Assembly: GCF_013362815.1 (NCBI RefSeq)
Contig: NZ_JABFVK010000019.1
Coordinates: 62,001-126,000 of the forward strand
DNA: 64,000 nucleotides
Source of the DNA: Hamadaea sp.
Lineage (GTDB): Bacteria > Actinomycetota > Actinomycetes > Mycobacteriales > Micromonosporaceae
Reading direction: 5' to 3'
Positions 51,357-59,715 of the stretch are shown here, piece by piece (the first letter of the stretch is position 1; every line of letters begins with the position of its first letter). Made by a program: the position numbers and the translations under genes. Under the pieces are notes generated by a model that did no database searches, had not been told where the DNA came from, and saw only the letters and a list, made by a program, of their open reading frames with translations.

Positions 51357-51455
51357 GGCTGCGACTGTACGGGGCGGGCGCCACGCCCCCGTTTGACGTG
51401 GCGACCGGCCCCGGCAGCTGGTTCCCATGCTGCCCGGGTGCGCTTTATCCGCGCT

Positions 51456-54269
51456 TTATCGCTCGGCCGTGGTACGCCACGAGGTGAGCCAGTCCTGGAC
51501 CACGTCAGCATCGGGGCGGCCGAGTTCTCGGTAGACCTGCCGGCTCTCCTCGGCGAAGGCCACCGCGTCCTTCTCCTCACCCTGGGCCAGCCGGGTCTTG
51601 GCGAGCAGGAACAGGTTGCCGGCCAGCCCGAGCAGCCCGGACGAGCGAGCCAGCTCGACCGCCTCGGTGAGATGCGCGGCCGCCAGCTCATAGTCGCCCC
51701 GCGAATAGGCGGCATAGCCCGAGGCGGCGTACGCCTCCTTCAGCGCGCGGGCGTGCTGGGCCTCGACTCCGCGCCGGACCGCCTGTTCGGCGGCCTCCGC
51801 GGCGGCGTCGGCCTCGCCGAGCTCCACCAGGACCCGGACCAAATAGCTGCCGAGGATGCAGGCCCCGGCGTGCGAACCGATGCGGGCGCAGATCGCGGCT
51901 CCTTCCTCGAACCGTGCCCGGGCCTCGGTCAGCCGCCCTTCGCGCCGCAGGATCAGCCCGAGCGACCCCAGGATGTTGTTCTCGGCGTCCAGATCACCCG
52001 CCTGCTGGGCCAGCAGACGCGCCCGCTCAAGGATGCGCAGCCCTTCGGAGAGGTCGCCCAACCGTTCCATGATCGCGTTCCCCCGCCCGAGGAGAATCCG
52101 GGCCAGTTGGGCCGGGTGACGGTCGGCCGGCAGCCGGGCGAGGGCCCAGTCCTGGGCCGCTTGGGCCGTTCGCCAGTTACCCCGCCGCCGGAGAACCACG
52201 CCGTACTGACCGGCCACGACGGCCGCCCAGACCGGGCGGCCGTGCGCGGCGTACTCCCGGCGGGCCTGCCGGAGCAAGGGCAGCGCCGTCCGGACGTTGC
52301 CGCGCGTGTGCGCCTGCATGCCCAAGGTGGCGAGTAGATCGGTGCGGCCCGGTTCGTCCGGCGGAATGTCGACCAGCAGGGCGTTTCCGACGGCCTCCCA
52401 TTCCGCGGCGTACGCCCGATTGGTGACGTAATCCGACAGGGCCGTGTGCAGGCCCGTCGCGAGTCCCCACCAGCCCCGTCCGGCGGCGTCGCGGATCGCC
52501 GCGAGAAGCAGCGCCTCGTTCTCGGCGAACCAGGCGGACGCGTCAGTCGGAGGCACGCCGCCGGGCGGCGCCACGTGCGGAAGCACCCGGATCGGCAGCG
52601 CGGTCGTGGCGGTGAGGGAGGCCGAAAGCATCGCCTCGTACGCGTTGCGCAGCGCCCGCTCGTCCTCATCGTCGGCTTGCTCGCGTGCGTACAGGTGGAC
52701 CAGGTCGTGCAGGCGATATCGCAGGTCTTCGCCATCGTCCCGTTCGACGACGAGCGACGCGTCGACCAGGCGCTGCGCCACTCGTTCCGCCTCCGCCTGA
52801 GGCAGCCCCAGCAGTGCGGCCGCCACCCACGCGGGTGCCTCGGGCCGGGGGATCAGACCCAGGCGGCGCAGCAACGTGGCGGCTCGGCTCTCCAATCGGC
52901 CGTGGCTCACGGTGAACACCGCCCGGACTTCGCGGTCGCCGAAGGCCAGCTCATCGAGGCGAACCTGCTCGTCGGCGAGGCGGGCGGCGAGTTTGGCGAG
53001 CGGCGTGGACGGCCGCCGCGCGAGGCGTACGCCCGCGATCCGGACCGCCAGCGGAAGGCCGCCGCAGAGCTCGACGAGCCGGGCGGCGTCGGCGGCCTCC
53101 GCCTCGATCCGGGAGACTCCGGCCAGCGATCCGAGCAGCCGCAACGCGTCCTGATCCGGCAGGACGTCGAGATCGACCAGATGGGCGCCGTCGAGTCCGC
53201 CCAGGAGCCGGCGGCCGGTGACGAGCAGGGCACTGCCGCCGTTCGGCGGAATCAGCGGCCGGACCTGGCTCTCGTCCCGGGCGTTGTCCATGACCAGCAA
53301 CAGCCGCCGGCCGGTGAGTTCGGCCCGCAGTCGCCCGATCCGTTCCTCCGCGTCGTCCGGGATCGCCTCGCCGGGCACGCCGATCGCACGGAGTACGCCG
53401 GCGGTGACGTCGACGGCGTCCGGGGAGTGCGGATCGGTCCCGCGAAGGTCGAAGAAGACGCAGCCGTCGGGAAATCGGGCGCGCAGGCCGCGGGCGACGC
53501 GTACGGCGAGAGTCGTCTTGCCCATCCCGCCCAGGCCGGCGATGCACACCACGGCCGGATGATCGTTCTCCGCTCGCAACAGGGCGGAGACCCGGTCGAC
53601 CTCGGCGGTGCGCCCGGTGAAATCGGGGATGTCGGCCGGGACCTGCCATACGCCGGTCGGAGTGTCGCCGGCCGGACCGCGCAGCCAGCGGCGGACGACC
53701 TCGGACGCCGCGTCCAACCGCCCGTGCAGTATCTGTTGCTCCAGCTCCCGCAGGCTGGCACCGGGTTCGAGGCCGAGCTCGCGGACGAGCGTACGCCGGG
53801 CCCGGTGGTATTCGTCCAACGCCTGTGCCTGACGGCCGCTGCGGGCGTGGCCGAGAATCAGGAGGTACCACAACCGTTCCCGCAGCGGGTCCTCGGCGAG
53901 CAGACCGGACAGCCGCGCGGCGGCGGGCCGGTCGAGCAGAACCTCGGCCGCGGCGAGCCGCTCGGCCGCGTCCCGGCGGTCCTCCTCCAGCCCGGACACC
54001 GCCTCGGCGAGGTGCGCGGAGTCGACGTCCTGGCACGCGTGTCCCTGCCAGACCGCCAGCGCCTCCTCGTACCGCGTCGCGGCGGCGGCCCAGTCCCCGA
54101 CCGCGACCGCCTGCTCGGCCGCCCGGGTGAGCAGCCGGAACTCCGCGACGTCGGTACGCACGACCGATCCGACCAGCCGGTATCCGTTGGGGTGGGTGAC
54201 GATGGCGGCCTGCGGGTCGGCCCCGGCGACGCTGAGCGCCTGACGAAGCCGGAAGATCGCGATCTGCAC
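51456..54269 (-). CDS. AfsR/SARP-type regulator, main part (after in-frame TAG)
   Basis: 937-aa remainder of an AfsR-like regulator. In order: the second half of the winged helix (QIAIFRLRQALS ... THPNGYRLV), BTAD domain (to about 190), NB-ARC ATPase (GLGGMGKTTL; LLLVMDNA; CGGLPLAVRIAG) and TPR repeats to the C-terminus. It starts at GTG 54269 immediately after a TAG that closes the upstream frame; both frames are the same phase. Without the missing N-terminal helices it should not bind DNA normally. SARPs activate antibiotic clusters. Confidence 0.85.
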   Translation of the reverse strand: MQIAIFRLRQALSVAGADPQAAIVTHPNGYRLVGSVVRTDVAEFRLLTRAAEQAVAVGDWAAAATRYEEALAVWQGHACQDVDSAHLAEAVSGLEEDRRDAAERLAAAEVLLDRPAAARLSGLLAEDPLRERLWYLLILGHARSGRQAQALDEYHRARRTLVRELGLEPGASLRELEQQILHGRLDAASEVVRRWLRGPAGDTPTGVWQVPADIPDFTGRTAEVDRVSALLRAENDHPAVVCIAGLGGMGKTTLAVRVARGLRARFPDGCVFFDLRGTDPHSPDAVDVTAGVLRAIGVPGEAIPDDAEERIGRLRAELTGRRLLLVMDNARDESQVRPLIPPNGGSALLVTGRRLLGGLDGAHLVDLDVLPDQDALRLLGSLAGVSRIEAEAADAARLVELCGGLPLAVRIAGVRLARRPSTPLAKLAARLADEQVRLDELAFGDREVRAVFTVSHGRLESRAATLLRRLGLIPRPEAPAWVAAALLGLPQAEAERVAQRLVDASLVVERDDGEDLRYRLHDLVHLYAREQADDEDERALRNAYEAMLSASLTATTALPIRVLPHVAPPGGVPPTDASAWFAENEALLLAAIRDAAGRGWWGLATGLHTALSDYVTNRAYAAEWEAVGNALLVDIPPDEPGRTDLLATLGMQAHTRGNVRTALPLLRQARREYAAHGRPVWAAVVAGQYGVVLRRRGNWRTAQAAQDWALARLPADRHPAQLARILLGRGNAIMERLGDLSEGLRILERARLLAQQAGDLDAENNILGSLGLILRREGRLTEARARFEEGAAICARIGSHAGACILGSYLVRVLVELGEADAAAEAAEQAVRRGVEAQHARALKEAYAASGYAAYSRGDYELAAAHLTEAVELARSSGLLGLAGNLFLLAKTRLAQGEEKDAVAFAEESRQVYRELGRPDADVVQDWLTSWRTTAER

Positions 54270-54461
54270 CTAATTCGCGGCCGTCCGGGGAGCGTTGCCG
54301 CCCCAGGCCGCCTCGACGAGTTCGTCGGCCGAGACCACGAGATCCTGACGCAGGGCCAGGGCGGCCAGCACCGCCCGCGCGCGCTGGCTGGCCACGGGGT
54401 TCACCCCGTCGCCGCCCGCGATGCGTACGGGTCCGAGAATCCGGACCTCGACCTGTGCCAC
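54270..54461 (-). pseudogene. N-terminal wHTH fragment of the SARP regulator
   Basis: 63 aa from GTG 54461 ([20 protein letters not shown]...[19 protein letters not shown]) ending in TAG at 54272-54270. This is the first half of the OmpR-like DNA-binding domain. The same reading frame continues directly into the main part, so a single codon, probably inside the recognition helix, has become amber. Mutation, sequencing error or readthrough are all possible. Confidence 0.75.
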
Positions 54462-54501
54462 GCCGCCGAGACTAGCCGGGGCCGTCTGGAATGCTGGACG
54501 A

Positions 54502-55233
54502 GTGCAGCAGACGATCTCCGAATGGCTGGGTGAACTGGCGTCGGGCGAGCCGACCCCGGGTGGCGGTGCGGCCGCCGCCCTGATGGCCGCCACCGGTGCG
54601 GCCCTGGTCGGCATGGTCACCGAGTTGACCATCGGCAATCCCCGGTACGCCGACCACGAACCCACGATGACAGCGGCCCGCGAACGCGCGGCTGAACTGC
54701 GCAAACTGGCGGCGGAGCTGGCCGACGCCGACGAGGCCGCCTTCGGCGCGGTCATCGAGGCGTACCGGCTGCCCAAGGCGACCGAGACGGAAAAGGCCGG
54801 GCGCAGCGCCGCCATTCAGCAGGCGCTCGCCGGCGCGGCCCGGGTACCCCTGCGGCTGGCCGCCGTCTCGGCGGAGATCGTCGGGCTGGCCGAATCCATC
54901 CTCGACGGTGCGAACGTCAACGTGCTGTCCGACGTGGCGGTCGCGGCCGACGCCGCTCGCGCGGCGCTCTCCTCTGCCGCCGTGAACGTCGAGGTCAACA
55001 CGTCGACGCTGACCGACCGATCGGTGGCCGCCGCGCTCGACGGGGAGCTGGCCGGGCACCTCGGCGCGATCGGGCGGGCCGACCGGGTCACCGCCGCTGT
55101 CCGGGCCCGCATCGCGGGACCCTCGGCGGCCTCGGGGGCGTCCTCAGGGGCATCAGCGGTTCCGGGGGCGTCAGCGGTTCCGGGGGCGTCGGCGGTTCCG
55201 GGGGCGTCGGCGGTTCCGGGGGCGTCGGCGTGA
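54502..55233 (+). CDS. Cyclodeaminase/cyclohydrolase (FchA-like)
   Basis: 243-aa protein of the formiminotransferase-cyclodeaminase C-terminal family, which includes FchA methenyl-tetrahydrofolate cyclohydrolase. Signature segments: [51 protein letters not shown], and [24 protein letters not shown]. The C-terminus is an unusual GASAVP repeat encoded by an 18-bp minisatellite. The stop overlaps the folD start (GTGA), so the two are coupled and act on the same folate intermediates. Start GTG 54502, 40 bp from the divergent SARP start. Confidence 0.88.
   Translation: MQQTISEWLGELASGEPTPGGGAAAALMAATGAALVGMVTELTIGNPRYADHEPTMTAARERAAELRKLAAELADADEAAFGAVIEAYRLPKATETEKAGRSAAIQQALAGAARVPLRLAAVSAEIVGLAESILDGANVNVLSDVAVAADAARAALSSAAVNVEVNTSTLTDRSVAAALDGELAGHLGAIGRADRVTAAVRARIAGPSAASGASSGASAVPGASAVPGASAVPGASAVPGASA
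55150..55230 (+). repeat. 18-bp minisatellite in fchA-like 3' end
   Basis: Four 18-bp units plus a half unit (consensus GCGTCRGCGGTTCCGGGG), encoding (GASAVP)n at the protein C-terminus. The unit is a multiple of three, so copy-number change keeps frame and the overlapping folD start. Confidence 0.9.
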
Positions 55234-56060
55234 GGCTCATCGACGGCAAGGCGCACGCCGCCCGCCTGGGCGAAGAGGTCTCCGCTCGCGCCGCGGAACT
55301 GCGATCGCAGGGAACCGACCCGACGCTCGCGGTCGTCGTCCCGACCGACGACGAGGCGACCGCGTGGTACGTGCGCAGCATCGCGCGTACGGCCGAGAAG
55401 ACGGGCGTGACCTGCCGAATCGTGCACCTCGACCAGCCGACCGGCGACGAGGTGGCCGGTACGCTCGCCGAGCTCGGCGCCGATCCGGAGGTCCACGGGC
55501 TCATCTGCCAGACGCCGTTGCCCGCCGGGGTGACGCTCGACCAGGTCGGCGAGCACATCCCGGTGGCGAAGGACGTGGACGGGGCGAACCCGGCGAGCCT
55601 CGGCCGGTTGGCGGCCGGGCTGCCCGCGTACGCCCCGGCGACCGCCCGGGCCGTCTTGGAGCTGCTGCTCGCGGAGAACGTGCCGTTGTCCGGTGTGGCG
55701 GCGACCGTCGTGGGCCGGTCCACAGTGGTCGGCAAGCCCGCCGCACTCCTGCTTCTGGCGCAGAACGCCACCGTCACGGTGGCCCATTCGCGTACGCGTG
55801 ACCTGGCGGCCGTCTGCCGTCAGGCCGACGTTCTGGTGGCGGCGGTCGGCCGAGCCCACCTCATCGGCGACGAACACATCAAACCGGGCGCGGTCGTCAT
55901 CGACGTCGGCACCAATCCGACCGACGACGGCGGCCTGACCGGAGACGTCGACCCGGCAGTCACCACGGCCGGAGCGTTGACCCCCGTACCGGGTGGCGTC
56001 GGCCCGGTCACCACGATGCTGCTGCTCGCCCAGACCCTGGACGCCGCCTCCGTTCGCTAG
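55230..56060 (+). CDS. folD: FolD homologue lacking the cyclohydrolase lysine
   Basis: 276-aa methylene-tetrahydrofolate dehydrogenase family protein. GLICQTPLPAGV, KDVDGANP, the NADP motif VVGRSTVVGKP and TPVPGGVGPVT are intact. In the active-site helix E. coli has YVASK; here it reads YVRSI, so the cyclohydrolase lysine (K54 in E. coli, K56 in human) is replaced by Ile. It may therefore be a dehydrogenase only, with the cyclohydrolase step done by the coupled FchA-like protein upstream. GTG start overlaps that gene's stop. Confidence 0.87.
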   Translation: MRLIDGKAHAARLGEEVSARAAELRSQGTDPTLAVVVPTDDEATAWYVRSIARTAEKTGVTCRIVHLDQPTGDEVAGTLAELGADPEVHGLICQTPLPAGVTLDQVGEHIPVAKDVDGANPASLGRLAAGLPAYAPATARAVLELLLAENVPLSGVAATVVGRSTVVGKPAALLLLAQNATVTVAHSRTRDLAAVCRQADVLVAAVGRAHLIGDEHIKPGAVVIDVGTNPTDDGGLTGDVDPAVTTAGALTPVPGGVGPVTTMLLLAQTLDAASVR

Positions 56061-56081
56061 TCGCGCCGTCCCGCCTCGCCG

Positions 56082-56144
56082 CGCGTCATCCGGGAAAACG
56101 TCCCCTCGCACAGTGTGCGAGACCGCGTTATCCCGGATAACGCG
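56082..56144. repeat. Intergenic palindrome family D, copy 2
   Basis: 63 bp. The right half is a 21-bp near-perfect palindrome (CGCGTTATCC / GGATAACGCG); the centre has CTCGCACAGTGTGCGAG. It aligns with the reverse complement of copy 1. It is between convergent folD and the SDR gene. Confidence 0.85.
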
Positions 56145-56204
56145 CCCGCGCTGCGCCCGCGTGAGCGGATTAACGCGCGAGCGCAGCGGGTGGAGCGGAA
56201 GGGC

Positions 56205-57635
56205 TCACCAGTCGGTGGGGAAGTAGTCCTTGAGGAAGCATCCGTACACGTCCTCGCCGGCCTCGCCGCGCACGATCGGGTCGTACACCCGGGCGGCGCC
56301 GTCGACGAGGTCGAGCGGAGCGTGGAACCCCTCCTCGGCGAGCCGCATCTTCTGCGGGTGCGGCCGCTCGTCGGTGATCCAGCCGGTGTCCACACTGGTC
56401 ATGAGGATGCCGTCGGTGTGGAACATCTCCGACGCGCTCGTGCGGGTGAGCATGTTCAGGGCGGCCTTCGCCATGTTCGTATGCGGGTGGCCGGGCCCCT
56501 TGTAGCCGCGGGTGAACTTGCCCTCCATCGCGGACACGTTCACGACGTACTTCCGGTGGGCAGCCGACGCCGCCATCGCCGCCCGCAACCGGCTGATCAG
56601 GATGAACGGTGCGGTCTGGTTGCACAGCTGCACTTCCAGCAGCTCCAGCGGGCCGACCTCGTGGACTACCTGCGACCAGCTGTTCTCGTGCGCCAGGTCG
56701 GGCACGAGGCCACCGGCGTCGATGGCCGTTCCGTCGGCGATCCGGGCCGGCGAGGCCGAGCCGCCGACCAACGCCAACGCGGCGACGTCCGCGCCGGTGA
56801 AGCGCTGCTGGCCGCTGGTGATCATCGCGGCGGGGTTGCGTTCCAGGCTGTGCCCGAAGGACACCAGCTCGGGCAGCGGGCCGACCGGCAACGGCTCGGT
56901 CTCGGCCGCCACGAGCTGCGAGTACGCACCCGGGCTGCGGCGTACGGTCTGAGCGGCGTTGTTGATCAGAATGTCGAGCGGCCCCTGTGCGGCGACGTCG
57001 TCGGCGAGCGCGGCGACCTGTGCCGGGTCCCGCAAGTCGATGCCGACGATGCGAAGCCGATGCAGCCACTCGGCGCTGTCGGGCATCGCAGTGAATCGGC
57101 GTACGGCGTCGGCTGGGAACCGGGTGGTGATGGTGGTATGCGCACCGTCGCGGAGCAGCCGCAGCGCGATGTACATCCCGATCTTCGCCCGGCCGCCAGT
57201 CAGCAGAGCGCGCTTGCCGGTCAGGTCGGCGCGGGCGTCCCGGCGCGAACGGTTGAGCTGAGCGCAGTCGGGGCAGAGCTGGTGGTAGAACGAGTCGACC
57301 GTGGTGAACCGCTGCTTGCAGGTGTAGCAAGACCGGGCGCGCAACAAAGTGCCGGCGGTGACGGAGTCCTGCGTCGGCGAGGTGAGCCCGAAGACACCCG
57401 CCGTTTCGTCGTCGATCCGGCCGGGGGCGCCGGTTGCGGTGGCCTCGGTCACGGCCTTGTCGTTGGCCGTCACGGCGGCGCGGCGCTCTTGGCGTTTGCG
57501 CTGCTTGACGGTCTTGTAGAGGCGAGCGGTCGCGCGGCGGGCGGCCTCCACGTCCGGGTGGTCGACGGGTAGGTCGTCGAGTTCGGCCAGCACCTCCAGC
57601 GCCAGCTTGAGCCGGTCGGGGTCGATCTGCGTCAC
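56205..57635 (-). CDS. SDR-family protein with N-terminal zinc-ribbon extension
   Basis: 476 aa. Residues 1-100 are charged helices, followed by a CxxC-N14-CxxC zinc ribbon (C103, C106, C121, C124) and an SDR domain from about 137 (NAD motif TGGRAKIG; INNAAQ; NVSAMEGKF). The usual YxxxK is TNMAK, so the catalytic Tyr is replaced by Thr while Lys remains. A role as a conventional dehydrogenase is therefore doubtful; the zinc ribbon suggests binding to nucleic acid or protein. GTG start 57635. No operon partner. Confidence 0.82.
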   Translation of the reverse strand: MTQIDPDRLKLALEVLAELDDLPVDHPDVEAARRATARLYKTVKQRKRQERRAAVTANDKAVTEATATGAPGRIDDETAGVFGLTSPTQDSVTAGTLLRARSCYTCKQRFTTVDSFYHQLCPDCAQLNRSRRDARADLTGKRALLTGGRAKIGMYIALRLLRDGAHTTITTRFPADAVRRFTAMPDSAEWLHRLRIVGIDLRDPAQVAALADDVAAQGPLDILINNAAQTVRRSPGAYSQLVAAETEPLPVGPLPELVSFGHSLERNPAAMITSGQQRFTGADVAALALVGGSASPARIADGTAIDAGGLVPDLAHENSWSQVVHEVGPLELLEVQLCNQTAPFILISRLRAAMAASAAHRKYVVNVSAMEGKFTRGYKGPGHPHTNMAKAALNMLTRTSASEMFHTDGILMTSVDTGWITDERPHPQKMRLAEEGFHAPLDLVDGAARVYDPIVRGEAGEDVYGCFLKDYFPTDW

Positions 57636-57699
57636 CGGAGAACTGTAGCCGGGCCGTATGCCGGTCGGCGCTGCGCGCCCGCTCGAGGCGGGTGCAACG

Positions 57700-57752
57700 G
57701 GTGGTACGTCACGTACCTCACACCGACGCTGATAGGTACGCGGTGTACCACC
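57700..57752. repeat. Inverted repeat (GGTGGTAC...GTACCACC)
   Basis: Left arm 57700-57717 and right arm 57735-57752 match at 15 of 18 positions. It lies between the SDR start and the MarR 3' end, both minus-strand genes, and could be a terminator or regulator site. Confidence 0.5.
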
Positions 57753-57790
57753 GAGCGCCCAATAAGCGCGGCCAGCGCAAGCGAGGAGCG

Positions 57791-58276
57791 TCAGCGATGC
57801 CAGGGAACGGCCGGAGCGGAGTGCAGCCGAGCGGCGATAGCCGCGCAGGCGTCCCCGAAAGCGCGTACCTGATCAGGGGTCAGCGCGTCGAAAACGGCAG
57901 CCCGGACGGCTTCCACGTGCCCCGGTGCCGCCTTCTCCAAAAACGCATACCCCTCATCGGTCAGCCGAGCTATTTGTCCGCGCTTGTCCCATGCGCAACT
58001 CACGCGCGAAACCCAGCCGCGCTCTTCGAGCCGCGAGATCGCATGCGAGAGCCGCGAACGGGTGATCTTGGACTGTTCGGCGAGCTCGGTCATCCGCATC
58101 TGCCGATCGGGCGCTTCGGAGAGCCAGGCGAGCAGGCTGTAGTAGACGTGCGGGATGCCGCTGTCGCGCTGCAGCTGCTGATCGAGGTGGTCTTCCAGCA
58201 GCTCGGAGGCCTGAAGCCAGGCCCGCCAAGCGTGGTCCTCCTCGGGGGTGAGCCACCGTGGTGTGGTGATCGTCAT
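57791..58276 (-). CDS. MarR-family regulator
   Basis: 161 aa. The wHTH is RMTELAEQSKITRSRLSHAISRLEERGWVSR with wing CAWDKRGQIARLT. Length and dimer helices are typical. ATG 58276. It is divergent from ribA; two TTGAA-type 12-mers lie around the ribA start, so it may control ribA and itself. The ligand is unknown. Confidence 0.9.
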   Translation of the reverse strand: MTITTPRWLTPEEDHAWRAWLQASELLEDHLDQQLQRDSGIPHVYYSLLAWLSEAPDRQMRMTELAEQSKITRSRLSHAISRLEERGWVSRVSCAWDKRGQIARLTDEGYAFLEKAAPGHVEAVRAAVFDALTPDQVRAFGDACAAIAARLHSAPAVPWHR

Positions 58277-58299
58277 AGACCCCAGTCTACCTCGTCTTC

Positions 58300-58352
58300 T
58301 TGAAAGTTAAACAATCAGAGGTACGCTTCACGGCATGAGTTTGAAGGTTCAA
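58300..58352. promoter_or_regulatory. Possible MarR operators at ribA
   Basis: TTGAAAGTTAAA (58300-58311) and TTGAAGGTTCAA (58341-58352, a near palindrome) are 41 bp apart, about four turns. The second lies inside the first codons of ribA. Confidence 0.35.
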
Positions 58353-58958
58353 GCACCGGTGGCCGAGATCCGGACCCAGGTGAGGGTGCCGCTCCGGTTC
58401 GCTGACGGCTACCAGACCGTCGCGGACGTGTTCACCTTCACGGGCCTGGCCGACGGCAAGGAGCACCTCGCACTCGGCCTCGGCGACTACCGGAACAATC
58501 CGATTCCGCTGGTCCGGCCGCATTCCGAGTGCCTGACCGGTGACGTCTTCGGCTCCGAGCGCTGCGACTGCGGCCCGCAGTTGCGGGAGGCGGTCGAGCA
58601 CATCGCGCAGACCGGCGGATTCCTGCTCTACCTGCGGCAGGAAGGTCGCGGCATCGGCCTGTACGCCAAGCTCGACGCCTACGCCCTCCAGGACTCCGGC
58701 CTCGACACGTACGCCGCGAACCGGGCGCTGGGTCACGCCGACGACGAGCGTGACTACACCGCTGCCGCGCAGATGCTGGCGGCGCTGGGCGCAACCAAGG
58801 TCGACCTGCTCACGAACAACCCCGACAAGGTCGCGCAGCTCGAAGAGCTGGGCATCACGGTCGACGAGACGCTGCCGACTCGCGTACACCTGTCCTCTGC
58901 CAACGCCCGCTACCTGCGCGCGAAGGTCGACCACACCGGGCACACGCTGGTCTTCTAG
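58335..58958 (+). CDS. ribA: GTP cyclohydrolase II
   Basis: 207-aa enzyme catalysing the first riboflavin step: GTP to 2,5-diamino-6-ribosylamino-4-pyrimidinone 5'-phosphate, formate and PPi. The zinc site is in GDVFGSERCDCGPQ, with catalytic QEGRGIGLYAKL and DLLTNNPDKV. It is a stand-alone RibA without the DHBP synthase half, and not next to other rib genes. Divergent MarR control could link it to a secondary pathway. ATG 58335. Its TAG stop overlaps the convergent GNAT stop (CTAG). Confidence 0.93.
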   Translation: MSLKVQAPVAEIRTQVRVPLRFADGYQTVADVFTFTGLADGKEHLALGLGDYRNNPIPLVRPHSECLTGDVFGSERCDCGPQLREAVEHIAQTGGFLLYLRQEGRGIGLYAKLDAYALQDSGLDTYAANRALGHADDERDYTAAAQMLAALGATKVDLLTNNPDKVAQLEELGITVDETLPTRVHLSSANARYLRAKVDHTGHTLVF

Positions 58959-59677
58959 ACGTCGAACGACGTCCGCGCGGTTCCCGACGTGTAGCCGAGC
59001 CGCTCGTACAGCTTGATCGCGCGTGCATTGTCCGATTCCACCGCCAGCGACACGGTCGCGTACTCCTCGAAAAGGCGACGCGTCAGGGCCGCTGTCACCG
59101 CTGCTCCCAGCCCTCGGCCCTGGTGGTCGGGGGCTACGGCGATTGCGGAGAGCAGACCCACACCGTTCGCGCTCCGATCGGCGGCCACCGCGACGAGCCG
59201 GTCGGACTCCCAGATGCCGTGCCAGCCGCGGACTCCCGGATCGCCGGGCCGCGAGCTGCTTTCGGGCAGTGCGGCGTCGAGCAGCGCGTTGATCTCGGCT
59301 GCCGCGTCGGCCGGCAACGGCTCCACTTGTTCCTCGTCCGGCACGACCGGCGGCGGGGTGGTCGACCACAACTGGTCCCACTCGCCGAATCGGGCGGCCG
59401 CGAAACGTTCCAGCACCGCGTCACGCGAAACTCGCGGCGCGTGCAGCCGCCCGCCCTCCGTCAGACCGGCCGCGTGCAGGTCCGCGAGCAGCGCGAGCGC
59501 GTCGGCCCCGGCACCCAGCCCCGCGGTCACCACTCCCCAGGGCCCGTCCGACACCCACACCCAGGCCTCCTTCCGGTGATACGCCGAAAGCCGTGCACTG
59601 GTCGTCAACGCGACGAACGGATTGCCACCAGTAGCGGCCAGGAACTCGGATCGGCTGGTCAGGGTGGGGGTGATCAT
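58955..59677 (-). CDS. GNAT-family N-acetyltransferase
   Basis: 240 aa. The C-terminal GNAT domain shows LLSAIAVAPDHQGRGLGAAVTAALTRRLF (acetyl-CoA loop Q/RxxGxG/A) and SLAVESDNARAIKLYERLGY. The N-terminal 110 residues form a degenerate second domain. The substrate is unknown. ATG 59677, divergent from the phosphatase (38-bp gap). Four-base stop overlap with ribA. Confidence 0.88.
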   Translation of the reverse strand: MITPTLTSRSEFLAATGGNPFVALTTSARLSAYHRKEAWVWVSDGPWGVVTAGLGAGADALALLADLHAAGLTEGGRLHAPRVSRDAVLERFAAARFGEWDQLWSTTPPPVVPDEEQVEPLPADAAAEINALLDAALPESSSRPGDPGVRGWHGIWESDRLVAVAADRSANGVGLLSAIAVAPDHQGRGLGAAVTAALTRRLFEEYATVSLAVESDNARAIKLYERLGYTSGTARTSFDV

Positions 59678-59715
59678 GAAATTCAGGGTAACCGGCGCTC
59701 GGCTACCCTGACCGG

